Under the pieces are notes generated by a model. That model worked only from the letters and a program-made list of their open reading frames with translations, was not told where the DNA came from and made no database searches. From the NCBI GenBank assembly GCA_030041045.1, contig JASHOQ010000003.1, forward strand, positions 1 to 64,000: a DNA stretch of 64,000 nucleotides, in the 5' to 3' direction. This document shows positions 44,889 through 53,188 of this stretch, piece after piece (the first letter of the stretch is position 1; the number at the start of each line of letters is the position of its first letter). This DNA is from Acidobacteriaceae bacterium (GTDB lineage Bacteria > Acidobacteriota > Terriglobia > Terriglobales > Acidobacteriaceae). Both the position numbers and the translations under genes were made by a program.

Positions 44889-45103
44889 AGTGATCAGTGA
44901 ACAGTGGTCAGTGGTCAGTTAATTGGTGCGCAGCGGCAGGTCCGCGGCTTCGGCTTGGCGGAGGGCGGCTTCTGGCCGAACACTGACCACTAAACACTGA
45001 CCACTGACCACTGATCACTGAACACTAGCCACTGTCCACTGAGCACTAACCACTAACCACTGACCACTGACCACTAACCACTAACCACTAACCACTAACC
45101 ACT
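44889..45103. repeat. inverted arrangement of heptamer tandem repeats
   Basis: The right part (44978-45103) is 18 heptamers in a row of consensus RACCACT. The left part (44889-44923) is five heptamers on the opposite strand (consensus AGTGGTC). A 54-bp unique segment separates them, so the whole could fold as a large hairpin. The last repeat reaches the TAG stop of the terminase gene. Confidence 0.9.
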
Positions 45104-46802
45104 ATCGTTTCCCCTTCTCCAGCAACTCCGCCCGCGCGGCCAGGCCGATGGCCATGGCCATGACGCGGTCGTCGTGGGTGCCCGCGCGCGCGCCGGAGCT
45201 GCCGTCGGCCAGGCGCACGAAGCTGCGGCACTCGGCCAGCAGGCGCCGGCTCATGAAGTGCTGAGGCCCGTCGACCAGCGCGGCGGCGAGCTTGCCCAGC
45301 GCCGCGGGGCGGCTGAGCGAGGTGGTGAGCCAGCCGGACTGCCGGTTCTGCTGGTAGACGTGCTGATAGTCGCAAGGTCTTTCGAGATAGGCCAGCACCC
45401 CCGCGCCGTGATTGTTGCGCTCGACCACAAGCCACGCGCCATTGTATTCGCGGGCCAGGTCGCTGGCCAGGCGCGCCAGCTCCAGGCCGCCGCGATGGCC
45501 GGCGAACTCCGCGCACTGCAGGCCGGTTCCCATCTCCAGAACCTCGACGGCGGAGTAGTCGCCGCGGACGCCGCCGCCGGCGGGATCGACAGAGACGAGG
45601 TATTGTTTGTCCGCAACCGGCGGCAGCCAGATTTCGAGCTCGCCGTTGAGCCGCCGCTCGACGCAGTCGGCGAGTTGTCCGAGCTCTTCGAGGCGCGCCT
45701 CCACGGGCTCGAGCTCGAAGACCGGCTCGCCGCTCGCGCGGAAGCAGGTCTCGGCGCTTTCGGCGTACTCCTGCGGGGCGAGACCGCGGAAGTTGGCGCG
45801 GATCTGCCGCCGGAAGCCGATCTGGGCCAGGGTGAGATCGTACAGCGCCATCAGCCGGCGCTCTTCGTCGTTGAGCGAGGCCGAATCGACGGAGCGGGCG
45901 CGGTAGCTTTTTTCCCGCCACCAGGGAAAGAAGTGCTGCACGGTGCCGGTCTCGGCGGCCTTGAGCCATTCCTCGTGGAAGCATCCGCCCACGCCGTCGG
46001 GCGTGGACTCGAGGATCAGCTCGGCATCGGGCGCCATGGCTGCGCGCAGACCGGCGAGCGTTTCCGCGGGATTTCCGGGCCAGCGCGCGAGCTCGGAGCA
46101 ATGGAGGTTTTGCACCGTGAGGCCGCGGCCGGCGTTGCGGTCGCCGGCGGTGACCACCTTGTACTGCGAGTCCAGCGCCGGGAAGACGATCTGGCGCGCG
46201 TTGGCGCGGCTGGTGCGCAACGGCCCCTGACGCAGCTCTTCGGGCAGCCAGTTCACAAACCGGTGGACGATGCGGAAGATCTCTTCGGCGGCCTCGCGCG
46301 TGTGCGCCACCTGCAGGGTGAGGGTGCCGGGCCGGGTGATGGTGCGCAGAAAAAAGCGCGCGGAGGCCCAGGTGGTGATGCCCATCTGCCGCGCCTTGAG
46401 AACGATGTTGCGCGGGCCGCGCCTGTTCTCGAACTCCACCTGCGCCGCATTGGCCTTGAGCGGAGCGGTCCAGCCCTCGCGCGTGCGCACCAGCAGCAAT
46501 TTGGCGCAAAGCGCCATGCCGACGGTGGCACCACCCAGACTGTGCGGTCTGCGATCGAAGATCGGTCCGAACTGAGTCAACCCCTGGTCGAGGCTGTCAA
46601 GATGGAGATTGGGACAGAGATTGGATTCTTCGGCCGCGGCCGGAGCTGCCGCGGTTTCATCGGTCAACGAACCTTCCGTGGCAGCTTCCCGGGCACCGTC
46701 CCGGCACTCCGCGGGCGCCTGGATTCGTCCCGGATCACATCCATGGATGCTCGCTGGTTCGAGATGTGTGGATTTGCTTTGGTCTTCGGGGTTGAGGGGC
46801 AT
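45102..46802 (-). CDS. terminase large subunit-like protein (phage DNA-packaging motor)
   Basis: A protein of 566 residues with intact phage terminase landmarks. The ATPase has the Walker A-like K-A-R-Q-M-G-I-T-T-W (about 138-147) and Walker B I-L-E-S-T-P-D-G (about 255). The RNase-H-like nuclease has S-V-D-P-A-G-G-G, V-V-E-R-N-N-H-G and H-D-D-R-V-M-A-M-A, giving the acidic metal-binding residues. The first 70 residues are a low-complexity extension rich in Ala/Glu. No portal, capsid, protease or integrase gene is within reach, so it is not part of a complete prophage. It follows the giant fibre-like gene by 51 bp on the same strand. Domesticated remnant or part of a chromosomal packaging system are both possible. 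Confidence 0.88.
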   Translation of the reverse strand: MPLNPEDQSKSTHLEPASIHGCDPGRIQAPAECRDGAREAATEGSLTDETAAAPAAAEESNLCPNLHLDSLDQGLTQFGPIFDRRPHSLGGATVGMALCAKLLLVRTREGWTAPLKANAAQVEFENRRGPRNIVLKARQMGITTWASARFFLRTITRPGTLTLQVAHTREAAEEIFRIVHRFVNWLPEELRQGPLRTSRANARQIVFPALDSQYKVVTAGDRNAGRGLTVQNLHCSELARWPGNPAETLAGLRAAMAPDAELILESTPDGVGGCFHEEWLKAAETGTVQHFFPWWREKSYRARSVDSASLNDEERRLMALYDLTLAQIGFRRQIRANFRGLAPQEYAESAETCFRASGEPVFELEPVEARLEELGQLADCVERRLNGELEIWLPPVADKQYLVSVDPAGGGVRGDYSAVEVLEMGTGLQCAEFAGHRGGLELARLASDLAREYNGAWLVVERNNHGAGVLAYLERPCDYQHVYQQNRQSGWLTTSLSRPAALGKLAAALVDGPQHFMSRRLLAECRSFVRLADGSSGARAGTHDDRVMAMAIGLAARAELLEKGKR

Positions 46803-46853
46803 GGAAACCAGGCTCAGGTTGCGGAGGGGGCGGATTCGTCGAGGCGGCGCCGG

Positions 46854-49800
46854 CTATTGCGTCAAGGTGAGCGCAATTTGCGTTTGCGCGCCGCTGATGA
46901 CCGTGCCCCCCGAGGAAAGCGGATCGAGGGTGATGGTTCCGAACGAGCCGCTCGAGCTGGTGCCCGCGGCAACGCTCGCGAGTGCGGTCCACTTCTGGCC
47001 GGAAGAGCTTGTGCCCGCGATCCTCGCTGTGGTGGCATTGCCCGTGGTGATGAGGTAGTAGTTCCCCGGAGTCAGGGTCACGTTCCCTGAGCTGCCGTAA
47101 GAAGAGCCGTTGGCGACGCAGGCCGGCCCGGTCGAGCTGAGAGCCGTAGCCGCGCTCCATGCCGCCACGGTAGTCGTGGCGCACCCGCTTCCCGTGCAGC
47201 TTGCGCTGGTCAGCTTCACCAGGGCGAAGTTATACACGTCGCCGCCGGTGGTGTCGTCTGTGGTGACATCGACGCACATGCGGTTGAAGTTCACCTGCGA
47301 GGGAATGTCGACGTCCTGCGCGTACTGGTCGTTGGCCGTTAAGGCGGGCGCGACCGGCTCGCTTGTGTTCATCATGCCGCCGGCTACGGACCAGTGCGTG
47401 AGCGGCGTCCCCGCAGCCGTGCTCATCACGCCGGAGCCGCTGCAGGTAATGGTCGTGCCATCGCATTGCGCGAGGCCTGGCGCGCTGTTCGAGGCATAGC
47501 CTGCTGAGAGCGCCGGCTGTACCCTGACGCTCACCGGCGGCGCGATAATGCCGGAAGAAAACGGGGAACTTCCATCGCCCTCGAGCCCCTGATCCAAAAC
47601 ATTCGCGGTGGAAATAACCTCTTCCAGGAATCCGGTGTGAGGCCCCGCGGTCTCGAACAGCCTGCAGGGACTGGAGGAAGTGGCTGTGGAGCAGCCGGGA
47701 ATGGTGTTGTACACGCTTGTGGTCAGCGTGGCCGCGCTCGAAACCGTGCCATTCGACGAGGGAGCCGATTCCGTCAGATCGAAGGGATCGGTATTGGCCT
47801 TCTGCACCCACACGTAGGTGTAGGTTGTTGAGCAGCTGGTGGTGCAGTTGGTGGTCACCGTGCCCATGCTCGGGGCAGAAGGCGCGGCGGAAATACTCTT
47901 GCGCACCTTGCCGAGGGCCACTCCGGAGCTGGGCGGCGTTTGTAATCCTGTGTCGTGGCAGCCCACGGCGGATCCAATCACCGTGCTGCTGCTCAGGGTC
48001 ACGTAATCGTCCGCCGTGGTTGCCCCGTCGAAGATGCAGGCGGCAACGCCGGACTGCACCACGGCGACAGAGTGATAGATAGCGGTGGTGGCCGCGGCAA
48101 GGTCGCCATTATGCACGATGCCCGCCGGGATGACTCCGCCCGAAACATCGGCAGCGGTCATGTACTGCGCGCCTTCCGTCGTAAGGCTGCTCAGAGTAAG
48201 TGGATTGGTCTTGGCGGGCAGATAGAGAGAGGGCCAGGCGGCGATGTTTCCGTAGCTCACGCCCACGGGTTGATTCACGCTGGCCACCTGCGGATCGGCG
48301 GCGATCGCCACCGGGCCGGCGGAAGAATAGGAGTAAGACGTAAGCACCGGGTCGCCGTGCTCGTTTCTCACAGCGGCAGTGGGCTGGTTCTGCTCCTGAA
48401 AGATGAGCGGCATGGCGAAGCCGCCGGAGACGATGTTACGGAAGATGGCTCCGTAATTCGGCCCTGCGTTCCCGTCCACCGCGCAGACCGCAGTGGGCGC
48501 ATCAGCCGGGTTGCAGGTTACCGTCTCATAGGAATTGCCGGCGTTCCCCGCGCTGTGCTTGTTGTCATTCAGAATGCCGTAGGTCAGCGACTCGACCAGC
48601 GCGTTGGTCAAGTGAAAGCCGCTGGCGTCATTCTCCAACCCCACCTTGGTTGTGCCGTTTGGGTTGGAGCCGCCGATCAGCGAAATATTCTCAGCCACGC
48701 CGTTCTCCGCGCTGGCGGAGTTGTAGCCGATGCGATACCCCCAACTCTCGGAGTCGGTGTTGTCCTCCTCTTCCACTTCGGTATCGTAGACGCCGAAGTT
48801 ATGCATCGCCCCGCCGCTGGTCGAGTTTGCGTCGCGGTTGATGCCGATCTGGAAATCAGTGATGCGCAGATTTCTCGCCTGCGTCCCTTCCTGACCCCAG
48901 GAGAGATTGAGCGCGGTCATGCCGGAGACGCTCGCAGTCAACGTCGGGGGCGTGCCACCTGTCGCTGCCGATACCGCCGGGGCGGAGGCATAGCCTGATC
49001 CGGCACTGGTGATTTGAGGCGTAGAGTAGGTGGTCGCGGACAACACGGTAATCGTCCCCGCCGCGCCACTGCCCCCGCCGCCCGAGAACGAAAGAGAATA
49101 GGTGCCAGGCGTCATGCCGGAGCCGCCGGTCGCGGAGACCGATGCGATCATGCCGGTGAGGCCGCCGGCGTAGAGGGCGCAGTTCGTCACCTTGTTGCCT
49201 TGGGTGAACGTGGTGTTGCCGGTCGCTCCCGTCGAGGGGCCGTCAGTGATCAGCGTGGTGGTGGGGTATCCGCTGCTCTCCGGCTGAATCATCCCGCCTA
49301 CGTTGGTCGAGCTCCATGGCGGATAGATGCCGAATACGTCAGCGCAATCGATCGCGGCAGAAAGGCCCATGTCGATCTCCGCGTCCGCCGTCACCTGCTG
49401 CCAGGGCTGCACCTTCACTTTGAGCTGGTATATGTTGCTGTTATTTACCGAGCCGTTGGTATTGAGCAGAGAGGCAAACGGATTCGCCACCCAGGTCACA
49501 GCCGTGGTCTTCGAAGGCACGGTCTCGGAAACCGCGCGTCCCGCTCCCGGGGAGCTGATGAGCCCACTGATGGCATTTTCCAGCCGCGTTCCCTCGTCCG
49601 AACCGGATTCAAGATAGCTCGGCACGTCTTCCGCGACCGTGTCCTCAAGACCTACGAATGCGCCCGCGCCGGCGCTGGAAACCGTGGCCGCGTTACCGCT
49701 TACCGCCGTGCCGCTGGCGCTGTAGAAGGCGATCTGGCTCGTGGTTCCCGAGTTTACCGTGCCGCTGCCGCCGCCTCCGCCGCCCGATCCGCATGACGAG

Positions 49801-52301
49801 CCCGTGTTGGTCACATCGCCGGAAGTATCCACCTGCAGGCAATTGGTGCCCGACGAAGCTGCCAGCCCCGGAAACTTGATGCTCGTCGGCGCCTGAAACA
49901 CAGCAATCAAACTGGAGCTGGATCCGGAATAGATGTCGGTCTCGGCGCCCGATCCGGACTCATAGTTCAGCCGGATGTGGCCGGTGGAATTGCTCGCGTC
50001 GATGTAGGTGTCGCCGCTGTTGGTGCTCTGGTAAGCCTTGAAGCTGTCAAGCCCACCTACGGCTGAGTTCAGCGCCCAGTTGTTGCTTGCGTCCTTGAGC
50101 ATGTACCACTGGCTGTTGCCGTTCCAGTCCTTGTAAGTGAACGATCCCTTCTGGCTCGTCGTCAGTCCCGGCCACAGGTAGTAGTCCACCTCCGCGTCCA
50201 CGTTGTTGCGCACGGTCATGGTGCCGGCCGATTGCGCCGTGCCGCCCACCTGGAGCGTGCCGTTGAACTGCGCGTTGCCGGCGTTGCTGATGGTGGCCAC
50301 GGTTGCGGGTGACGCGCCGCCGGAGCTGAAAGCCACTCCACCGGTGCCCGCATTTGTGGAGCACTGGAAGCAGACGATGCCTGTTCCCGCCGCATTCAGG
50401 TAGCTTTGCGGGCTGCCGCCGGCGGTGGTGTTCTGCTGCACTCCGAAGCGCTGCACATTGTTGAGCATGTCGAGCAGGCTCCAGACCTGTTGCCCGCTCG
50501 TGCCGTCACCTGGACCCCATTGCCATGCATTCTGATAGCTGCCAGCGGTTCCCGGTACATCGGTGATGTACTCATCCAGCATCCCGCGCACGTTGCCCAG
50601 GCCGATGCCGAGGTACACGTGGTTGGTAATGGTGCTGTCAATCTGGCTGCGGTAAAGGTCCCCGTTCACGCCGTTGAAGCCGCGGTGGAACGAGTCCCAG
50701 AAACTGTTGTGCGTGCCGTTGTCGGTGAGCTTTCCCGTGAACATGGTGCCGCCGGTGGTCCAGTTGTTGTACGAGCTGCCGGCGTCGGCCACTATCTGGT
50801 TGGTGGAGTTCTCGTTTCTCAGGCCGACAATGGTGTTGTTCTGCGCGTTCGCGCCCAGGTGCAGCGCCGTGGCGCAGTTCTCCACGTCTCCGCCGGTAAA
50901 GGTGTTGCCATCGCCCTGCTGCAAATTGATGCCATAGGTCCCGCTGATCGGGCTACCGCTGCTCGTTGGGCAATCGATGTGCAGGCGCACGAAGATGCTC
51001 GCGTTCATCCAGTCGGTCGTGGCCGGGTTCGATACCTGGTGGCCGATGGCATTGACGGCCGTGCCGAATCCGTCGAACTGGTTGTCAAGGAAAGTGCCGC
51101 CGGTGTAGTTGCCGGTTCCGTCGAGCGTCATGCCGGACTGGTTGGAGTTGCCGAGGAAGTAGAGGCTTTCGAGATCGAGCTCCTGTGTGCGGTAGGCAAC
51201 GAACCCCTGCGCGGTGGCGCTGGTGGCGCCGGTCAGGTTGACGGCTGTGTTGTCGAGGTGAAAGCCCGGCGTGTCGACAGCGTACGTGGGATCGCCCACC
51301 TGGATGGCCGCGGCGGAGCCGGTGTAGGCAAAGACGGTTCCACCCTGGCTGCCGCTGGACGCGCTGCCACCGCGCAAGGCGCAGCCGCGCAGCGAGATGT
51401 TGCGCGTGCCTGCGGTGACGATGATCTGGTTGGCGGTGGAGATGGTGGCGCAGGGCAGCAGGATGATGGTGTTCGCCGTGGCAATGGTGAGGTTCGACGC
51501 CATGGGTAAAGTGCCGGTAAAGTTGCGCGCATCGCAGACGCCGCCGAAACTGGCGCTTACCGCGCTCAGGCAGGACGCTAGCTTGGCCCCGATGTCCGCG
51601 CCCGCAAGCTGATCCACCTGGTACGCTGCGCCAATCTGCGTGGCTGTGAAGGGCCCTGTGAGCGTCCCGCCGTTCAGGGGAAGATCGGCGGCGACATTGA
51701 CGTCAACGTAATGCTTGTCGGCCGCCTGCAGCGGCTGCGTGGGATCGCCGCTCAAATAGAGCGGCCCGGTTAGCGTGCCGCCCGAGGCCGTGATCTCGCT
51801 GCCGGCCAGTTCGGCGATGGCTTCGTCCACGTAGGCTTTGCTTACAGTCTGCACCGCCTGCGCGGCCGGCATCACCTGGGCCTGCACTGCGGCGAGCGTG
51901 GCGCTGGTTGCCGAGGGGACGAGCCAGTACTGCGTGGACGTGGAGCCGTCGCTCATGTAGAAGACCGCGGTGTAATACTCGCCGGCCGGGGTCGCTCCCT
52001 GGTTGGGCGCGAGGTTGACGCTTACAAAACCGTCCGTGGGGATGGTTACGGTGAGGGAGTCGGCCGCGACCAGTTGCCCGGCTGCGGTGGTGAACGCGGG
52101 CCAGCTCACCACCAGCGTGCCGCTGCCCGGCTGTCCGTTGGCCAGATACACCGTGCCTGTGACGGTGGTGGTGGTGGGCGCCTGCGCCGTCGCGGTCTGC
52201 ATCCATGCCGCAATCAAGCCAAGCAGCATCGCGCTGATGCGAGCGAGCGCGTGCCTGCGCAGGTAATTGTTTCGCAGCCAAGACTTCATTGCGAGCCTCA
52301 T
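46854..52301 (-). CDS. giant secreted protein with phage tail-fibre repeats and beta-helix-like regions
   Basis: A protein of 1815 residues. The ATG at 52301 is chosen for AGGGAGAAAG just upstream; the frame is open to 52409. A signal peptide follows (M-L-L-G-L-I-A-A-W-M then T-A-T-A-Q, near residue 40). Next come two tail-fibre-type repeats, G-G-T-L-T-G-P-L-Y-L-S-G and G-G-T-L-T-G-P-F-T, with A-A-D-K-H-Y-V-D between them. A region about 230-650 rich in N-T-I, G-L-R-N and G-G-T-F-L motifs, and a second one near 1200-1400, resemble right-handed beta-helices of tail spikes and pectate-lyase folds. A Gly-rich linker and Ser/Thr/Gly-rich C-terminal half follow. A secreted protein with tail-fibre parts next to a terminase is unexpected. 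Function unknown. Confidence 0.85.
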   Translation of the reverse strand: MRLAMKSWLRNNYLRRHALARISAMLLGLIAAWMQTATAQAPTTTTVTGTVYLANGQPGSGTLVVSWPAFTTAAGQLVAADSLTVTIPTDGFVSVNLAPNQGATPAGEYYTAVFYMSDGSTSTQYWLVPSATSATLAAVQAQVMPAAQAVQTVSKAYVDEAIAELAGSEITASGGTLTGPLYLSGDPTQPLQAADKHYVDVNVAADLPLNGGTLTGPFTATQIGAAYQVDQLAGADIGAKLASCLSAVSASFGGVCDARNFTGTLPMASNLTIATANTIILLPCATISTANQIIVTAGTRNISLRGCALRGGSASSGSQGGTVFAYTGSAAAIQVGDPTYAVDTPGFHLDNTAVNLTGATSATAQGFVAYRTQELDLESLYFLGNSNQSGMTLDGTGNYTGGTFLDNQFDGFGTAVNAIGHQVSNPATTDWMNASIFVRLHIDCPTSSGSPISGTYGINLQQGDGNTFTGGDVENCATALHLGANAQNNTIVGLRNENSTNQIVADAGSSYNNWTTGGTMFTGKLTDNGTHNSFWDSFHRGFNGVNGDLYRSQIDSTITNHVYLGIGLGNVRGMLDEYITDVPGTAGSYQNAWQWGPGDGTSGQQVWSLLDMLNNVQRFGVQQNTTAGGSPQSYLNAAGTGIVCFQCSTNAGTGGVAFSSGGASPATVATISNAGNAQFNGTLQVGGTAQSAGTMTVRNNVDAEVDYYLWPGLTTSQKGSFTYKDWNGNSQWYMLKDASNNWALNSAVGGLDSFKAYQSTNSGDTYIDASNSTGHIRLNYESGSGAETDIYSGSSSSLIAVFQAPTSIKFPGLAASSGTNCLQVDTSGDVTNTGSSCGSGGGGGGSGTVNSGTTSQIAFYSASGTAVSGNAATVSSAGAGAFVGLEDTVAEDVPSYLESGSDEGTRLENAISGLISSPGAGRAVSETVPSKTTAVTWVANPFASLLNTNGSVNNSNIYQLKVKVQPWQQVTADAEIDMGLSAAIDCADVFGIYPPWSSTNVGGMIQPESSGYPTTTLITDGPSTGATGNTTFTQGNKVTNCALYAGGLTGMIASVSATGGSGMTPGTYSLSFSGGGGSGAAGTITVLSATTYSTPQITSAGSGYASAPAVSAATGGTPPTLTASVSGMTALNLSWGQEGTQARNLRITDFQIGINRDANSTSGGAMHNFGVYDTEVEEEDNTDSESWGYRIGYNSASAENGVAENISLIGGSNPNGTTKVGLENDASGFHLTNALVESLTYGILNDNKHSAGNAGNSYETVTCNPADAPTAVCAVDGNAGPNYGAIFRNIVSGGFAMPLIFQEQNQPTAAVRNEHGDPVLTSYSYSSAGPVAIAADPQVASVNQPVGVSYGNIAAWPSLYLPAKTNPLTLSSLTTEGAQYMTAADVSGGVIPAGIVHNGDLAAATTAIYHSVAVVQSGVAACIFDGATTADDYVTLSSSTVIGSAVGCHDTGLQTPPSSGVALGKVRKSISAAPSAPSMGTVTTNCTTSCSTTYTYVWVQKANTDPFDLTESAPSSNGTVSSAATLTTSVYNTIPGCSTATSSSPCRLFETAGPHTGFLEEVISTANVLDQGLEGDGSSPFSSGIIAPPVSVRVQPALSAGYASNSAPGLAQCDGTTITCSGSGVMSTAAGTPLTHWSVAGGMMNTSEPVAPALTANDQYAQDVDIPSQVNFNRMCVDVTTDDTTGGDVYNFALVKLTSASCTGSGCATTTVAAWSAATALSSTGPACVANGSSYGSSGNVTLTPGNYYLITTGNATTARIAGTSSSGQKWTALASVAAGTSSSGSFGTITLDPLSSGGTVISGAQTQIALTLTQ

Positions 52302-52340
52302 CTTTCTCCCTGCTTTCCGTGGCATCCAAGAAAAATGCAA

Positions 52341-52393
52341 AAGGCCGCGCCTTTCCGCTCCCCGTTTGAGGCAGGAGTGACATGCGCGGCCTT
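52341..52393 (-). terminator. rho-independent terminator between the 124-aa and giant genes
   Basis: On the minus strand AAGGCCGCGC and GCGCGGCCTT pair perfectly over a 33-nt loop, followed by TTGCATTTTT. The left arm can alternatively form a small hairpin of its own (52340-52354, AAAGGC/GCCTTT), so the structure might switch. Confidence 0.7.
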
Positions 52394-52453
52394 CACCGCG
52401 ATCGTGCACAGGCGATTTGTGTCTTTGGGAAAAGGGCGCCGCAGCGCGGCAAC

Positions 52454-52828
52454 TCAGCTTTCGAGATCGATGCCTTCTGAGCCAATCTTTGTCAATGGCT
52501 CCGCAAGCGGATCCTGCCAGAGCGGCTCGGCGGCCAGACGTTGCGCCTCCGAGGGTCCGTCCCTCCTTCGCGAACGGCCCGGCCGCGGCTTTTCCTTCGT
52601 CACCTGCAGGAGAAACTTGGCGCTATTCAGGTCGCCGCACGCGGCCTTTTTGCCCAGCGCCAGAGCGATCTTGCCGGCATACCGGCGCAACTGCTCCTGG
52701 GCGGCGCTGCGCAGGCACTCCAAAGCGTCTTCGGCGGCCGGCTCTATTGCGTCCGCCTGGGCGCAGATCGCTTCTTCCTGCGCTTTACATTGGTTTTTCA
52801 CTTTCTTGCGCTGCCGAGATATTGTCAT
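52454..52828 (-). CDS. small basic hypothetical protein upstream of the giant gene
   Basis: A protein of 124 residues, Lys/Arg-rich and helical, with L-R-R-Y-A-G-K-I-A-L-A-L-G-K-K and G-D-L-N-S-A-K-F-L-L-Q-V-T-K-E motifs and an acidic C-terminus. GGAG lies nine bases before the ATG. It is on the same strand as the giant and terminase genes, with terminators on both sides. Its size and position are those of a terminase small subunit, which binds DNA, but the sequence gives no proof. The similarity to known families was not recognised. Confidence 0.7.
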   Translation of the reverse strand: MTISRQRKKVKNQCKAQEEAICAQADAIEPAAEDALECLRSAAQEQLRRYAGKIALALGKKAACGDLNSAKFLLQVTKEKPRPGRSRRRDGPSEAQRLAAEPLWQDPLAEPLTKIGSEGIDLES

Positions 52829-53188
52829 GGCTTCACCACTCCCGGATTTTGCTCACGCATCTTTGCGCGCCGCAAAGAAAAACGGGCAGCGCCGAAGAAG
52901 CGCCGCCCGTTCTTGCCCTGCCGCAGGGGGTTCTTTCTTGAATGCGGATGGCGCCGCTTCCGCCCGCGCACAACGCGCACGCTTCGCGCCATCCTCTACA
53001 GGACGGTCAGGGTCCCGGAGGCGAATGCGCGGCGCGCCGCTGCTTCGTTTCACTGCGAGTGTTCTTAGCTTAACCAAATTGCACGGAATTCTTCGCAAGT
53101 GGACCAGGGGTGCGGCTGGGTAGAGTTTTCAAGCGTTTAGGCATGCGCGGGAGACTACTCGGCTTTGACAAAAACCAGCGAGCCGGTC
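52829..53188. other. 360-bp intergenic region with terminator, no gene accepted
   Basis: It holds the terminator at 52870-52911. An 81-codon Arg/Ala-rich frame on the minus strand (52853-53098) overlaps that hairpin and has no ribosome site. Confidence 0.5.
52870..52911 (-). terminator. rho-independent terminator upstream of the 124-aa gene
   Basis: AACGGGCAGCGC and GCGCCGCCCGTT form a 12-bp stem with one mismatch around a 7-nt loop (52881-52911), followed on the minus strand by TTTTTCTTTGCG. It ends either the tsaD transcript or a leader of the 124-aa gene. Confidence 0.8.

Noticed and set aside
44978..45103. CRISPR-like tandem repeats
   Set aside because: The unit is seven bases with no spacers and no cas genes nearby.
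45174..47090. 638-codon plus-strand ORF across the terminase
   Set aside because: Antisense shadow; the terminase frame has intact ATPase and nuclease motifs.
45102..52828. Complete prophage
   Set aside because: No integrase, portal, capsid, tail-tube or lysis gene, and tsaD and a HipA-like gene flank it directly.
52853..53098. 81-codon minus-strand ORF
   Set aside because: It overlaps a strong terminator and lacks a ribosome site.
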